From positions 682,001-746,000 of the forward strand of contig NZ_CP109199.1 of the NCBI RefSeq assembly GCF_036250065.1: a stretch of 64,000 nucleotides of DNA, written 5' to 3'. Position 1 is the first letter of the stretch, and every line of letters starts with the position of its first letter. Positions 56,201-64,000 of this stretch are shown here, piece by piece. Source of the DNA: Micromonospora sp. NBC_01699 (GTDB lineage Bacteria > Actinomycetota > Actinomycetes > Mycobacteriales > Micromonosporaceae). The notes under the pieces were generated by a model, which was given only the letters and a program-made list of their open reading frames with translations, did not search any database and was not told the DNA's origin. A program made the translations under genes and the position numbers.

Positions 56201-57388
56201 TCAGCGCAGCGTACGGAGGCGGCTGACCGCTTCGGCCAGCACCTCGGGCCGCTTGCAGAAGGCGAACCGGACCAGTCGACGCCCGGCCTCGACGTCGTCG
56301 TAGAAGACCTGGCTCGGAATGGCCACCACCCCGCACCGCTCGGGCAGCGTACGGCAGAACTCGACCCCGTCCCGGCCGCCGAGCGCGGTGATGTCGGCGG
56401 TGACGAAGTAGGTCCCCTCCGCCGACAGCACCTCGAACCCGGCGTCGGTGAGGCCGGCGGTGAGCTGGTCACGCCGGGCCTGGTGGGTCGCGCGGAAGGT
56501 GTCGTAGTAGTCGTCGCCCAGGGCGAGGGCCACCGCGACCGCCGGTTGCAGCGGGGCGCCGTTGACGAAGGTGAGGAACTGCTTCACCCGCAGCACGGCG
56601 GAGACCAGCGGTGCCGGGCCGCTCGCCCAGCCGATCTTCCATCCGGTGCAGGAGAACGTCTTGCCGGCCGAGGAGACCCGTAACGTCCGTTCCGCCATGC
56701 CGGGCAGACTGGCCAGCGGGATGTGCCCGGTCGCGGCGTCGGTGTACACGAGGTGCTCGTACACCTCGTCGGTGACGGCGTAGGCGCCGTACTCCTGGCA
56801 GAGTTCGGCGACCAGGGCCAGTTCGTCGGCGGTGAAGACCTTGCCGGTCGGATTGTGCGGCGAGTTGAGCAGCACCAGCCGGGTCCGTGGCCCGAACGCG
56901 GCGCGCAGGTCGGCCGGGTCGAAGCCGTACCGGCCGTCGCCGGACGGGCGCAGCGTGACCGGGCGGCGGACCGCGCCGGCCAGCGCGATCGAGGCGGCGT
57001 ACGAGTCGTAGTAGGGCTCGAAGCAGACGACCTCGTCGCCGGTCTCGCAGAGCCCGAGGATGGCGGCGGCGATCGCCTCGGTGGCCCCGGCGGTGACGAC
57101 CACCTCGCCGTCCGGGTCGTAGGACAGGTCCCAGAACCGGCGCTGGTGTGCGGCGACCGCCGCTCGCAGGGCCGGGATGCCGGGCATCGGCGGATACTGG
57201 TTCTGCCCGCCGCGTAGCGCCTCGGCCGCGGCGGCGAGCATCTCCGTCGGTCCGTCGGTGTCCGGGAAACCCTGTCCGAGGTTGACCGCACCGGTGCGCG
57301 TCGCCAGCGCCGACATCTCGGTGAAGATGGTGGTGCCGAACGGCCGCATCCGCTGCACCAGCGCCTCATGCCCGATGCTCGTATTCAC
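56201..57388 (-). CDS. PLP-dependent aminotransferase, class I/II
   Basis: 395 residues, GTG start with TAGGGT 6 nt upstream (leaderless). Fold-type I: GQGFPDTDGP at the N-terminus, LNSPHNPTGKVF (about 172), AVTDEVYEHLVY and the PLP-binding Lys in SSAGKTFSCTGWKIGW (about 235). Relatives include DapC (N-succinyldiaminopimelate aminotransferase) and methionine or kynurenine aminotransferases; the substrate is not settled by sequence. Confidence 0.92.
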   Translation of the reverse strand: MNTSIGHEALVQRMRPFGTTIFTEMSALATRTGAVNLGQGFPDTDGPTEMLAAAAEALRGGQNQYPPMPGIPALRAAVAAHQRRFWDLSYDPDGEVVVTAGATEAIAAAILGLCETGDEVVCFEPYYDSYAASIALAGAVRRPVTLRPSGDGRYGFDPADLRAAFGPRTRLVLLNSPHNPTGKVFTADELALVAELCQEYGAYAVTDEVYEHLVYTDAATGHIPLASLPGMAERTLRVSSAGKTFSCTGWKIGWASGPAPLVSAVLRVKQFLTFVNGAPLQPAVAVALALGDDYYDTFRATHQARRDQLTAGLTDAGFEVLSAEGTYFVTADITALGGRDGVEFCRTLPERCGVVAIPSQVFYDDVEAGRRLVRFAFCKRPEVLAEAVSRLRTLR

Positions 57389-57394
57389 CGACCC

Positions 57395-57400
57395 ACCCTA
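57395..57400 (-). promoter_or_regulatory. -10 box, leaderless start of the aminotransferase
   Basis: Minus-strand TAGGGT, 6 nt, then GTG at 57388. No ribosome site. Confidence 0.55.
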
Positions 57401-57417
57401 AGCCGACCACACCGCCC

Positions 57418-57470
57418 CGTCGACGCACCGCCCCCCGTCGACGCACCGCCCCCCGTCGACGCACCGCCCC
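57418..57470. repeat. 18-bp tandem repeat
   Basis: CGTCGACGCACCGCCCCC-type units begin at 57418, 57436 and 57454 and run into the inverted repeat that starts at 57469. They lie just upstream of the aminotransferase -10 box. Confidence 0.8.
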
Positions 57471-57534
57471 GTCGATCTAGGGCAAATACGTGCGAGATGA
57501 TCTCCGATCACCACCATATGCCCTAGATCGACGG
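57469..57534. repeat. 16-bp perfect inverted repeat (CGTCGATCTAGGGCA element)
   Basis: CCGTCGATCTAGGGCA (57469-57484) and its exact reverse complement (57519-57534) flank a 34-nt spacer of mixed composition. CTAG-containing arms are rare in such GC-rich DNA. It lies between two minus-strand genes. Confidence 0.8.
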
Positions 57535-57539
57535 CGGTG

Positions 57540-57590
57540 GGGGCGGGGGGAGGGGGAGGGGGAGGGGGAGGGGAGGGGGAGGGGAGGGGG
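57540..57590. other. G-run tract with G-quadruplex potential
   Basis: About 50 bases on the plus strand are almost pure G with single A or C interruptions (runs of four to six G). They end 2 bp before the stop codon of the MmpS-like gene, so on the transcribed minus-strand mRNA this is a C-rich 3' tail, and the template strand is G-rich. It could stall polymerase. Confidence 0.7.
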
Positions 57591-57591
57591 G

Positions 57592-58590
57592 TTAGTTCAG
57601 GGTTAGGGCGGCGCAGGTGGTGGTTGCGTGGGGGCCGGTGGCGGAGTTTGTGGTTACCGCTTCGCCGTCTACGAGGATGGTGCAGGTGATTTTTCCTGGG
57701 TCGGCTTCGCTCCGGATTGCCAGGACGGTCACCACGCCCGGGTCGGGCATCGTGAACTCCACCCGCCAGGGCAGGGTCGTGGTGCCGAGCTGCCTGGGCA
57801 TGTTCGGGTACTCCAGGTAGCTGACCTCGGCCGGCCCGTCCCCGCTGACCTGGTAGACCACCTGACGGCCGGTGCGTACGGTCGGGTCGGGCTCCGAGGG
57901 TGCCGGCAGCACCGGTCCGCCCGCGCCTCCGTTCGGTGGGAGTGTCGGGGCGGCCGCCGGCCCGGTCGATCCGCGCCAGTTCAACAGCCCGGCGACGGCT
58001 ACCCCGGCCCCGCCGCAGAGCAGCACCGCGAGTACGACGACAACCGCGACGAGCCCGGTGTTGGTGCGACCGCGTACGGGCGCAGGTGTTCCGGCCCAGG
58101 CTGGCGGCGGATATCCGGCCGCCGAGGGGTCGGTCGGGTAGCCGGGCAGTGGAGGATCGCCGGTCGGGTAGCCCGGCGGCGGGGCGTACCCGGTGGAGTA
58201 GGCGCCCGGCACGACGTATCCGGTCGGGGCGTACCCGGTCGGAGCGGCGGTCGGCGGGGCGTACCCGGTCGGAGCGGCGGTCGGCGGGGCGTACCCGGTG
58301 GGGGAGGCGGTCGGCGGGGCGTGGCTGGTGGGGGAGGTGCCGGTTGGGGGGAGGTTGGTGGGAGTTGGTGCGGACCAGATGGTGGCCGGGTCGTACCCGG
58401 ATGGGGTGGTGGGGTCGGGGCCGGGTGGCGTCGACGCTGCGGCCGCCGGCGGCCTCCAGGGTGCGGGTGCCGAGGGCGTCCACGGTGCGGGTGCCGGCGG
58501 TGGTGCCCAGGGCGACGGGGTGGGGTCGGCGGTGAGCTCGGGCTCGGGGGCGGGGTCGGCGGGCGGCTGGGGTGGTGCCGGATCGGTCAT
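57592..58590 (-). CDS. Pro-rich membrane protein with MmpS-like C-terminal domain
   Basis: 332 residues from ATG 58590. Residues 1-180 are Pro/Thr/Tyr/Gly-rich with a 10-residue repeat of PTGYAPPTAA type; a membrane segment follows (GLVAVVVVLAVLLCGGAGVAVAG, about 182-204). The outer domain about 240-332 (VVYQVSGDGPAEVSYLEYPN, LPWRVEFTMP, CTILVDGEAVTTNSATGP, final Cys) matches the MmpS family of mycobacteria. Those partner MmpL exporters, but no MmpL gene is seen here. Confidence 0.85.
   Translation of the reverse strand: MTDPAPPQPPADPAPEPELTADPTPSPWAPPPAPAPWTPSAPAPWRPPAAAASTPPGPDPTTPSGYDPATIWSAPTPTNLPPTGTSPTSHAPPTASPTGYAPPTAAPTGYAPPTAAPTGYAPTGYVVPGAYSTGYAPPPGYPTGDPPLPGYPTDPSAAGYPPPAWAGTPAPVRGRTNTGLVAVVVVLAVLLCGGAGVAVAGLLNWRGSTGPAAAPTLPPNGGAGGPVLPAPSEPDPTVRTGRQVVYQVSGDGPAEVSYLEYPNMPRQLGTTTLPWRVEFTMPDPGVVTVLAIRSEADPGKITCTILVDGEAVTTNSATGPHATTTCAALTLN
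58231..58350 (-). repeat. 30-bp tandem repeat in the MmpS-like gene
   Basis: Two identical 30-bp units (58231-58260, 58261-58290), one diverged unit (58291-58320) and a degenerate fourth code for the PTGYAPPTAA repeat. Confidence 0.85.
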
Positions 58591-58853
58591 CGGCTGCGCT
58601 CCAGGGGCGTCGGGTGGCGCCGGGGTGGTGCGGGCGGCCGTGGGCGCCGCCCCCAACGGTCCCGCACCGGGGATCGACCGGCAAGCCCGTTGACGACACA
58701 CGGTTGTGGTTTCTTGGCTTTGCGTGAGTGTTCGTCGGATGGTCCGGTGGCGAAATGGTGGTCCCGTCCCGTTGCTTCCCGAAATTCACCTATCGATCAT
58801 GTCGGCTGCTTGATAACCGGCCTTTCGAGCACCCGTGTTGAGCGAAGTTCGAC

Positions 58854-58859
58854 TAGGCT
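58854..58859 (+). promoter_or_regulatory. -10 box, leaderless start of glmS
   Basis: TAGGCT, 7 nt, then ATG at 58867, with no ribosome site. A transcript would begin at or beside the start codon. The gap 58591-58866 holds nothing else recognisable. Confidence 0.5.
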
Positions 58860-58866
58860 CGGGGCT

Positions 58867-60780
58867 ATGTGTGGAATCGTGGGCTACGCCGGCGCCCGGC
58901 CGGCGCTGAGCATCGTGTTGGACGGGTTGCGGCGCCTGGAATACCGCGGCTACGACTCGGCGGGAGTGGCGATCGTCTGCGATGACGAACTGCTGACCGA
59001 GAAGAAGGCCGGCAAGCTGGCCAACCTGGAGAAGTCGCTGGCCGAGCGGGTCAGTGCCGATCCGGACGGCTGCCCCACCCCGAAACTCGGCATCGGTGAC
59101 GGCACCACCGGCATCGGGCACACCCGCTGGGCCACCCACGGCGGGCCGACCGACCGCAACGCCCACCCGCACCAGTCCCGCGACGGCCGGGTCGCGGTCA
59201 TCCACAACGGCATCATCGAGAACTTCGCCAAGCTCCGGGCCGAACTCGAAGCCGACGGGATCGAGTTCGACAGCGACACCGACACCGAGTGCGCCGCCCA
59301 CCTGCTCGCCGCCGCCCTGGCCGACCTGCGCGCGGCCGGTGAGCCGGACGGCCCGCAGTTGCTCGCGACCGCCATGCGCAGCGTCAGCCAGCGGCTGGAG
59401 GGGGCCTTCACCCTGCTCGCGGTCGACGCCGCGGTGCCCGGCGCGGTGGTCGGCGCCCGCCGCAACTCGCCGCTCGTGGTCGGCCGGGGCGAGGGGGAGA
59501 ACTACCTGGCCAGCGACGTCTCCGCGTTCATCGAGCACACCCGCGAGGCGGTCGAGCTGGGCCAGGACCAGGTCGTTCTGATCACCGCCGACGGCATCGA
59601 GATCACCAACTTCGACGGTACGCCGGGCGTCGGCAAGGACTTCCACATCGACTGGGACGCCTCGGCCGCCGAGAAGGGCGGCTACGACTACTTCATGCTC
59701 AAGGAGATCGCCGAGCAGCCGCAGGCGGTCGCCGACACCCTGCTCGGCCGGTTGACCGACAGCGGCGAGATCATGCTCGACGAGGTGCGCCTGTCCGACC
59801 AGGACCTGCGTGACGTCGACAAGATCTTCATCGTGGCCTGCGGTACGGCGTACCACTCCGGGCTGGTGGCGAAGTACGCGATCGAGCACTGGACCCGGAT
59901 CCCCTGCGAGGTCGAGCTGGCCAGCGAGTTCCGCTACCGCGACCCGGTGCTCGACCGGTCCACGCTGGTGGTCGCGATCTCGCAGTCGGGCGAGACGATG
60001 GACACCCTGATGGCCCTGCGGCACGCCAAGGAGCAGAAGGCCCGGGTGCTGGCGATCTGCAACACCAACGGTTCCACCATCCCGCGCGAGTCCGACGCGG
60101 TGCTCTACACCCACAGTGGTCCGGAGATCGCGGTCGCCTCCACCAAGGCGTTCCTGACCCAACTGGTGGCCTGCTATCTGATCGGGCTGCACCTGGCCCA
60201 GGTGCGCGGGGTCAAGTACGCCGACGAGGTCGGTGCCGTGGTGGCCCAGCTCCAGGAAATGCCGGGCAAGCTGCGTGACCTGCTGGCCGACATCGAGCCC
60301 GTACGCGAGCTGGCTCGGGACCTGAAGTCCGCGCCGACCGTACTGTTCATCGGCCGGCACGTCGGTTACCCGGTGGCGCTGGAGGGTGCGCTGAAGCTCA
60401 AGGAGCTGGCGTACATGCACGCCGAGGGCTTCGCCGCCGGTGAACTCAAGCACGGCCCGATCGCGCTGATCGACCAGGGCACCCCGGTGGTCTGCGTGGT
60501 GCCGTCCCCGGCCGGTCGGGGCATGCTGCACGACAAGATCGTGTCGAACATCCAGGAGGTACGGGCCCGTGGCGCCCGGACCATCGTGATCGCCGAGGAG
60601 GGCGACACGGCGGTCCTGCCGTACGCCGACCACCTGATCACGGTGCCGCGTACGCCGACCCTGCTGGCCCCGCTGGTCACCACGGTTCCGTTGCAGGTGC
60701 TCGCCTGCGAGATCGCCGCCGCCCGGGGACACGACGTCGACCAGCCGCGCAACCTGGCCAAGTCGGTCACCGTCGAGTGA
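58867..60780 (+). CDS. glmS: glutamine-fructose-6-phosphate aminotransferase (isomerizing)
   Basis: 637 residues. Makes glucosamine-6-phosphate, the entry to amino-sugar synthesis and the substrate of GlmM. The catalytic Cys is residue 2 (MCGIVGYAG), so the Met must be removed. Glutaminase motifs GIGHTRWATHGGPTDRNAHP and two SIS domains (CGTAYHSGLVAKYAIE about 324, FIGRHVGYPVALEGALKLKE about 496) are intact, as is the C-terminal LAKSVTVE. No glmS ribozyme features were seen upstream. Confidence 0.97.
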   Translation: MCGIVGYAGARPALSIVLDGLRRLEYRGYDSAGVAIVCDDELLTEKKAGKLANLEKSLAERVSADPDGCPTPKLGIGDGTTGIGHTRWATHGGPTDRNAHPHQSRDGRVAVIHNGIIENFAKLRAELEADGIEFDSDTDTECAAHLLAAALADLRAAGEPDGPQLLATAMRSVSQRLEGAFTLLAVDAAVPGAVVGARRNSPLVVGRGEGENYLASDVSAFIEHTREAVELGQDQVVLITADGIEITNFDGTPGVGKDFHIDWDASAAEKGGYDYFMLKEIAEQPQAVADTLLGRLTDSGEIMLDEVRLSDQDLRDVDKIFIVACGTAYHSGLVAKYAIEHWTRIPCEVELASEFRYRDPVLDRSTLVVAISQSGETMDTLMALRHAKEQKARVLAICNTNGSTIPRESDAVLYTHSGPEIAVASTKAFLTQLVACYLIGLHLAQVRGVKYADEVGAVVAQLQEMPGKLRDLLADIEPVRELARDLKSAPTVLFIGRHVGYPVALEGALKLKELAYMHAEGFAAGELKHGPIALIDQGTPVVCVVPSPAGRGMLHDKIVSNIQEVRARGARTIVIAEEGDTAVLPYADHLITVPRTPTLLAPLVTTVPLQVLACEIAAARGHDVDQPRNLAKSVTVE

Positions 60781-60873
60781 GCCGTCCCGGCCCGGCCCGG
60801 CAGTTCGTGCCAGTCGCGAACACCGGGCCGGTCCGGGCGGTCACCACTCCGCACGGTCAACGGGCGGGCGCGA

Positions 60874-62505
60874 TCACCCGGCCCGGCCGTCGAGCGTGAT
60901 CCGGGCTACCGCGTCCAGGGCCGGATTGCCGGCGTCCCAGTAGCCTGTGTGGCCGTCGGACCGCCCCGGGAACACCTGGCCACCGAAGGCCGGACCGCTC
61001 GGGTCGGCGCCGAAGCGCAGGTCGTCGGCGGGCCGGCCGAACGCCACCAGCGGACCGACCCCCGGCAGCGCCGTACTGAGCACCAGCCGCCTGACCAGCT
61101 CGTCCGGCGCCGCCGCGTACCGGATCACGTCGTTGTCGGCGGCGCTGGCCCAGACCCGGCCCGCCGGCAGGTCGAGATCGGCGGCCCGGTCGACGCCGAC
61201 GCCGGGTGAGCCGAGGAAGACCACCTGGTCGGCGGCGAGCCCGTGGTCGCGGGCGGTCGACCCGACCACCAGCGACCCATAGCTGTGGCCGAGCACGGTC
61301 TGTCGGGCCGGCGGGCCCTCGTGGGTGGCGCGCAGTCCTTCCTGGAAGCCGTGCAGTGCCGGCCCGGCGTCCCGGGCCCGACCGGTGGCGGCCGCCTCGT
61401 CGAGGAAGTCCGGGGCGTCGTAGTCGAGCCAGAGCACGACCGACGTCCGCTCGGTCGGGTCCAGCGCGGCGGCGCGGGCGGCCATCGTCTCGGCCCGGCC
61501 CAGTTCGCCGCCGACGGTGGGCAGGTCGGAGGTCATTCCCGGCACGTACGTCAGGACGTTCTCCGCCCGGTCCGGGTCGCCGATCGCGACGATCGCCCGC
61601 CCGTCCCCGGCCGGATCCAGGCCGAGCAGGTAGGCGCGGGGGCCGGTGTCGACGGACAGCCGGTCGCGGATCACGTCGAGCCCGGCGAGGGTGCGGTCGA
61701 TCCGGGCCACTTCGGCCGGCACGGTCGGGGTGATCCGGCCGGTCAGCAGGGCGCCGCGCTGGACCAGCAGGGCGGTCCGCTGCCGGTCGAGCAGCAGCCG
61801 GTTGGCCTGGTCCCGGTCCCGCACCGGCACACCGTCCAGCCGGCCGATCCGGTGCGGCTCGTGCCCCACCAGCCAGCGCCGTTGGGCCCGGGTGAGCCCG
61901 GCCCACCAGCGGCCGACCAGCGCCGGGTCGGTGCCCGGCGGCGGTGGGCCGGTCGGCGGCGGGCCGGCCCAGCCGCCGCCCGCGTCGGCGGCCAGGTCGG
62001 CCAGCTGTCGAGCCGCCTCCAGGTCGGCGATTGTGGCCAGCTCCAGCGCCGCCCGGATCCCGTCGGCGACGTCCGCCACGGCCGCCGCCGTACGCGGGTC
62101 CGGCTGGTTTCCCGTGCTGAGCGGGTCCGGCCGGATCACGTCCGGGTCGGCCGAGACGACACCGCGCCGGTCGACCCGTACGCCCCCGGCGGCGGCCATC
62201 CCGACGGTGGCGTCCAGCATCGCCTTGGCTCGGGCGAGCTGCGTCGCGTAGCCGCTGAGGATCTGCTCGACCTCGATGAACACCGGTCGGCTCGCGGTCA
62301 CTTCGGCGGCGAGCCCGTGCAGCCGTCCGTCGGCCGCCCGCCCGGCCGGGCCGGACCAGTCGGCCCGCAGCGTCGCGGCGGTGCCGGTCAGCTCGGCGGT
62401 GCGCCGGTCGGCCAGGCCGAGCAGACCGCGCCAGGCGGAACCGGCCGTACGCCAGGCCGCCGGGTCGGCCGACCAGAGTTGGGCGTACCCGATCATGCTG
62501 GTCAC
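60874..62505 (-). CDS. alpha/beta hydrolase, DUF1023 family
   Basis: 543 residues from GTG 62505, overlapping the upstream stop (GTGA); ATG 62496 is an alternative. Residues 1-230 are helical and Ala-rich, resembling the WXG100-like N-terminal region of secreted actinobacterial proteins. The DUF1023 hydrolase follows, with the nucleophile elbow LGHSYGSLVVGS (about 408) and GSPGVGVDRA. Candidate Asp/His complete the triad late (SDGHTGYWDAGN). Likely exported with its small partner by a type VII system. Confidence 0.85.
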   Translation of the reverse strand: MTSMIGYAQLWSADPAAWRTAGSAWRGLLGLADRRTAELTGTAATLRADWSGPAGRAADGRLHGLAAEVTASRPVFIEVEQILSGYATQLARAKAMLDATVGMAAAGGVRVDRRGVVSADPDVIRPDPLSTGNQPDPRTAAAVADVADGIRAALELATIADLEAARQLADLAADAGGGWAGPPPTGPPPPGTDPALVGRWWAGLTRAQRRWLVGHEPHRIGRLDGVPVRDRDQANRLLLDRQRTALLVQRGALLTGRITPTVPAEVARIDRTLAGLDVIRDRLSVDTGPRAYLLGLDPAGDGRAIVAIGDPDRAENVLTYVPGMTSDLPTVGGELGRAETMAARAAALDPTERTSVVLWLDYDAPDFLDEAAATGRARDAGPALHGFQEGLRATHEGPPARQTVLGHSYGSLVVGSTARDHGLAADQVVFLGSPGVGVDRAADLDLPAGRVWASAADNDVIRYAAAPDELVRRLVLSTALPGVGPLVAFGRPADDLRFGADPSGPAFGGQVFPGRSDGHTGYWDAGNPALDAVARITLDGRAG

Positions 62506-62831
62506 CGGCCCGCGTCGAGCCGGGTCGCGGCCCGGTCGTCGGCGCTGTCGTAGCCGTCGGCGGCGGCCCGCAGCCCGTCGGCGGTGGCCGCCGTCCGGGC
62601 CCCGACGTCGCCGAGCCAGTCGTGCACCGCCGATTCGAGCGCGCCCAGCGCGGTCGTGGCGGCCCAGCCGGGAGCCGGCACCAGCAGGCCGGTCCGGCCG
62701 GCGGGCCCGGTCGCGTCGGCCAGTCCGGTCGCGTCGGACAGTCCGTGGCCGAGCCGGTAGCCGGTGGCGGCGAGTTGGTCCGCCGCCCCGCGTAGCGTCC
62801 CGGTCCGCACCGAGATGAGATCGTCCTGCAT
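62502..62831 (-). CDS. small WXG100/EspC-like protein
   Basis: 109 residues. Two helical stretches (LRGAADQLAATGYRLGHGL and LGALESAVHDWLGDVGARTA) with a Trp at the central turn (HDWLGD) and a long Ala/Asp-rich second helix fit the ESX/WXG100-like fold. It immediately precedes the DUF1023 hydrolase and overlaps it by 4 bp, a pairing typical of substrate and chaperone-like partner in type VII secretion. No ESX machinery is coded in the window. Confidence 0.72.
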   Translation of the reverse strand: MQDDLISVRTGTLRGAADQLAATGYRLGHGLSDATGLADATGPAGRTGLLVPAPGWAATTALGALESAVHDWLGDVGARTAATADGLRAAADGYDSADDRAATRLDAGR

Positions 62832-62895
62832 GCCGCCTCCCGACCGATGTCGACGTCGTCGACGCTAGGACGCCGTGGCGGCCGTTCGGAAGCCC

Positions 62896-62937
62896 TGTGG
62901 ACAACCGCGCCCGTGCGCTGTCCGCCGGTTGTCCACA
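62896..62937. promoter_or_regulatory. inverted pair of DnaA-box sequences in a divergent promoter region
   Basis: TGTGGACAA (62896-62904) and TTGTCCACA (62929-62937) are perfect inverted copies of the actinobacterial DnaA box and extend to a 13-bp inverted repeat (CCTGTGGACAACC). They lie between the divergent WXG100-like operon and acpS. A further palindrome, GTTGTACGACAAC, follows at 62941-62953. Confidence 0.6.
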
Positions 62938-62989
62938 GGGGTTGTACGACAACAGGCCGGGAGCTAATCTGCGCGCCCCCGAAGCCGGT

Positions 62990-62995
62990 TAGGGT
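62990..62995 (+). promoter_or_regulatory. -10 box, leaderless start of acpS
   Basis: TAGGGT, 6 nt, then GTG at 63002, no ribosome site; the same layout as at 14290 and 57395. Confidence 0.55.
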
Positions 62996-63001
62996 GGGTA
63001 C

Positions 63002-63370
63002 GTGATCGTCGCAGTCGGCATCGACGTGGTGCTCGTCGACCGGTTCACCCGTGCCCTGACACGTACCCCGTTGTTGGCCGATCGGTTGTTCACCGAGGCG
63101 GAGCGCTTCACCGGCTCCGGCAATCCCCGTTCGCCCGAGTCGCTCGCCGCCCGGTTCGCGGCGAAGGAGGCGGTGGCGAAGGCGCTCGGTGCGCCCGCCG
63201 GCCTGCGCTGGCACGACTGCGAGGTGGTCGCGGACCCGGACGGCCGGCCCTGGTTGACCGTCTCCGGTACGGTCGCCGCCGTCGCCGCCGAGCGCGGCGT
63301 CAACCGCTGGCACCTCTCGTTGTCCCACGACGGCGGCATCGCATCCGCCATGGTGGTGGCGGAACGGTGA
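63002..63370 (+). CDS. acpS: holo-[acyl-carrier-protein] synthase
   Basis: 122 residues. Transfers 4'-phosphopantetheine from CoA to acyl carrier proteins. [10 protein letters not shown] (7-16, metal-binding Asp8) and [15 protein letters not shown] (about 55-69, with the catalytic Glu), plus [15 protein letters not shown], are the family signatures. It normally follows glmS in actinobacteria and is followed by nnrD, as here. Confidence 0.96.
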   Translation: MIVAVGIDVVLVDRFTRALTRTPLLADRLFTEAERFTGSGNPRSPESLAARFAAKEAVAKALGAPAGLRWHDCEVVADPDGRPWLTVSGTVAAVAAERGVNRWHLSLSHDGGIASAMVVAER

Positions 63371-63523
63371 GCCGACCGAGGGCGCGGAGTGGCGCGGAGC
63401 GGCGGGCCAGCCGGGCGCGGGCGGTGGCGCAGCGGTGAGCCGGCCGGACGGTGATGGCGTCGACGGGATCCGAGGGGGCGCGGGGATGGGCGGACGAGTG
63501 CGGACGGCGCGGCGGGTGGCGCG

Positions 63524-64000
63524 GTGAAGCCGGCCTGGCGGGTGGCGGACGTCCGGGCGGCGGAGGACACGGTGATGGCGAGCCTGCCGCCGGGCACGCT
63601 GATGCAGCGGGCGGCAGCCGGTCTGGCCCGCCGCTGCGCGTTGCTGCTCGAAGAGCGCGGCGGGGTGTACGGCGCGTCGGTGCTGCTCCTGGTCGGCTCC
63701 GGTGACAACGGCGGGGACGCCCTGTACGCCGGTGCCCGGCTGGCCGGGCGCGGTGCGGCGGTGCACGCGTTGCTGCTGAACCCCGAGCGGGCGCATCCGG
63801 GTGGGCTCGCCGAGTTGCGGGCGGCCGGCGGTCGTACCGTCGAGGATCTACCGGACTGGGCGGACCTGGTGCTGGACGGGATCGTCGGGATCGGGTCCAG
63901 CGGTGGCCTGCGGGAGCCGGCGGCACGGTTGGTCGGCCGGTTGGGCGGGTTGCGCGGGCGGGGCGGGCAGCGGGCGGTGGTGGTGGCGGTGGACGTACCG
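63524..64000 (+). CDS. nnrD: NAD(P)H-hydrate epimerase / dehydratase, N-terminal part (partial)
   Basis: 159 codons to the window edge, from GTG 63524. The YjeF N-terminal (epimerase) domain is recognisable: VADVRAAEDTVMASLPPGTL, MQRAAAGLARRCALLL and LVGSGDNGGDALYAGARLAG (phosphate-binding GSGDNGGD, about 61). In actinobacteria it is normally fused to the ADP-dependent dehydratase domain, which would lie beyond the window. The 153 bp after acpS are low-complexity GC-rich sequence; the start could lie upstream. Confidence 0.9.
   Translation, partial: MKPAWRVADVRAAEDTVMASLPPGTLMQRAAAGLARRCALLLEERGGVYGASVLLLVGSGDNGGDALYAGARLAGRGAAVHALLLNPERAHPGGLAELRAAGGRTVEDLPDWADLVLDGIVGIGSSGGLREPAARLVGRLGGLRGRGGQRAVVVAVDVP

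Noticed and set aside
57628-58866. Upstream extension of glmS to position 57628
   Set aside because: The added 413 residues are antisense to the MmpS-like gene and lack homology. GlmS needs Cys immediately after the initiator Met, which fits only ATG 58867.
58591-58866. glmS ribozyme upstream of glmS
   Set aside because: I looked for the conserved core seen in Bacillus-type leaders and found none; the TAGGCT box 7 nt before ATG suggests a leaderless message.

Overview
The window is high-GC actinobacterial chromosome (I estimate about 70% G+C). The gene order rplO-secY-adk-map-infA-rpmJ-rpsM-rpsK-rpsD-rpoA-rplQ-truA, the conservon, the many GTG starts and the Micromonospora-like proteins point to a Micromonosporaceae member. 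The genus cannot be fixed from the sequence alone.

Layout. 1-9.6 kb: end of the spc operon and the alpha operon (L30 tail, L15, SecY, Adk, Map, a DUF1707 membrane protein, IF-1, L36, S13, S11, S4, RpoA, L17, TruA). 9.7-17.1 kb: accessory genes (Pro-rich membrane protein, RsmC-like methyltransferase, ABC-F ATPase, aldo/keto reductase, and an operon of a secreted CopC-like protein, a WhiJ-type regulator and a DUF397 protein). 17.1-23.0 kb: one 1938-residue secreted ThuA/PQQ-dehydrogenase/CBM6/PKD/FIMAH protein. 23.3-29.4 kb: thiamine operon thiE-thiO-thiS-thiG-tenI-thiD-thiC behind a TPP riboswitch. 29.4-29.6 kb: palindromic repeats. 29.7-36.6 kb: Pro-rich membrane protein, then a flavin-dependent oxidoreductase and an NMT1/THI5-type ABC importer. 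36.7-43.0 kb: LivK-type binding protein and a CvnA-B-C-D conservon whose kinase carries a NIT-type sensor. 43.1-53.4 kb: nitrate assimilation (nasC-nasB-nirB-nirD-hemD-like regulator, and a separate narK). 53.5-64 kb: housekeeping resumes with rplM-rpsI-glmM, an aminotransferase, an MmpS-like protein, glmS, a WXG100-like/DUF1023 hydrolase pair, acpS and the start of nnrD.

How it fits together. The ribosomal and cell-wall block (truA then rplM-rpsI-glmM-glmS-acpS-nnrD) is normally compact in actinobacteria. Here about 44 kb of metabolic and accessory genes sit between truA and rplM. Three nutrient modules share that space: thiamine synthesis with a possible precursor importer, nitrate uptake and reduction with a candidate GlnR site, and a candidate nitrate-sensing conservon.

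Regulatory signals visible directly: a complete TPP riboswitch with promoter, several hairpin terminators, a candidate GlnR array, a pair of inverted DnaA-box sequences, at least six genes with a TANNNT box 6-7 nt before the start codon (leaderless transcripts), and several palindromic repeat elements, one of which occurs twice. No rRNA, tRNA, CRISPR array, insertion sequence or prophage gene was seen.
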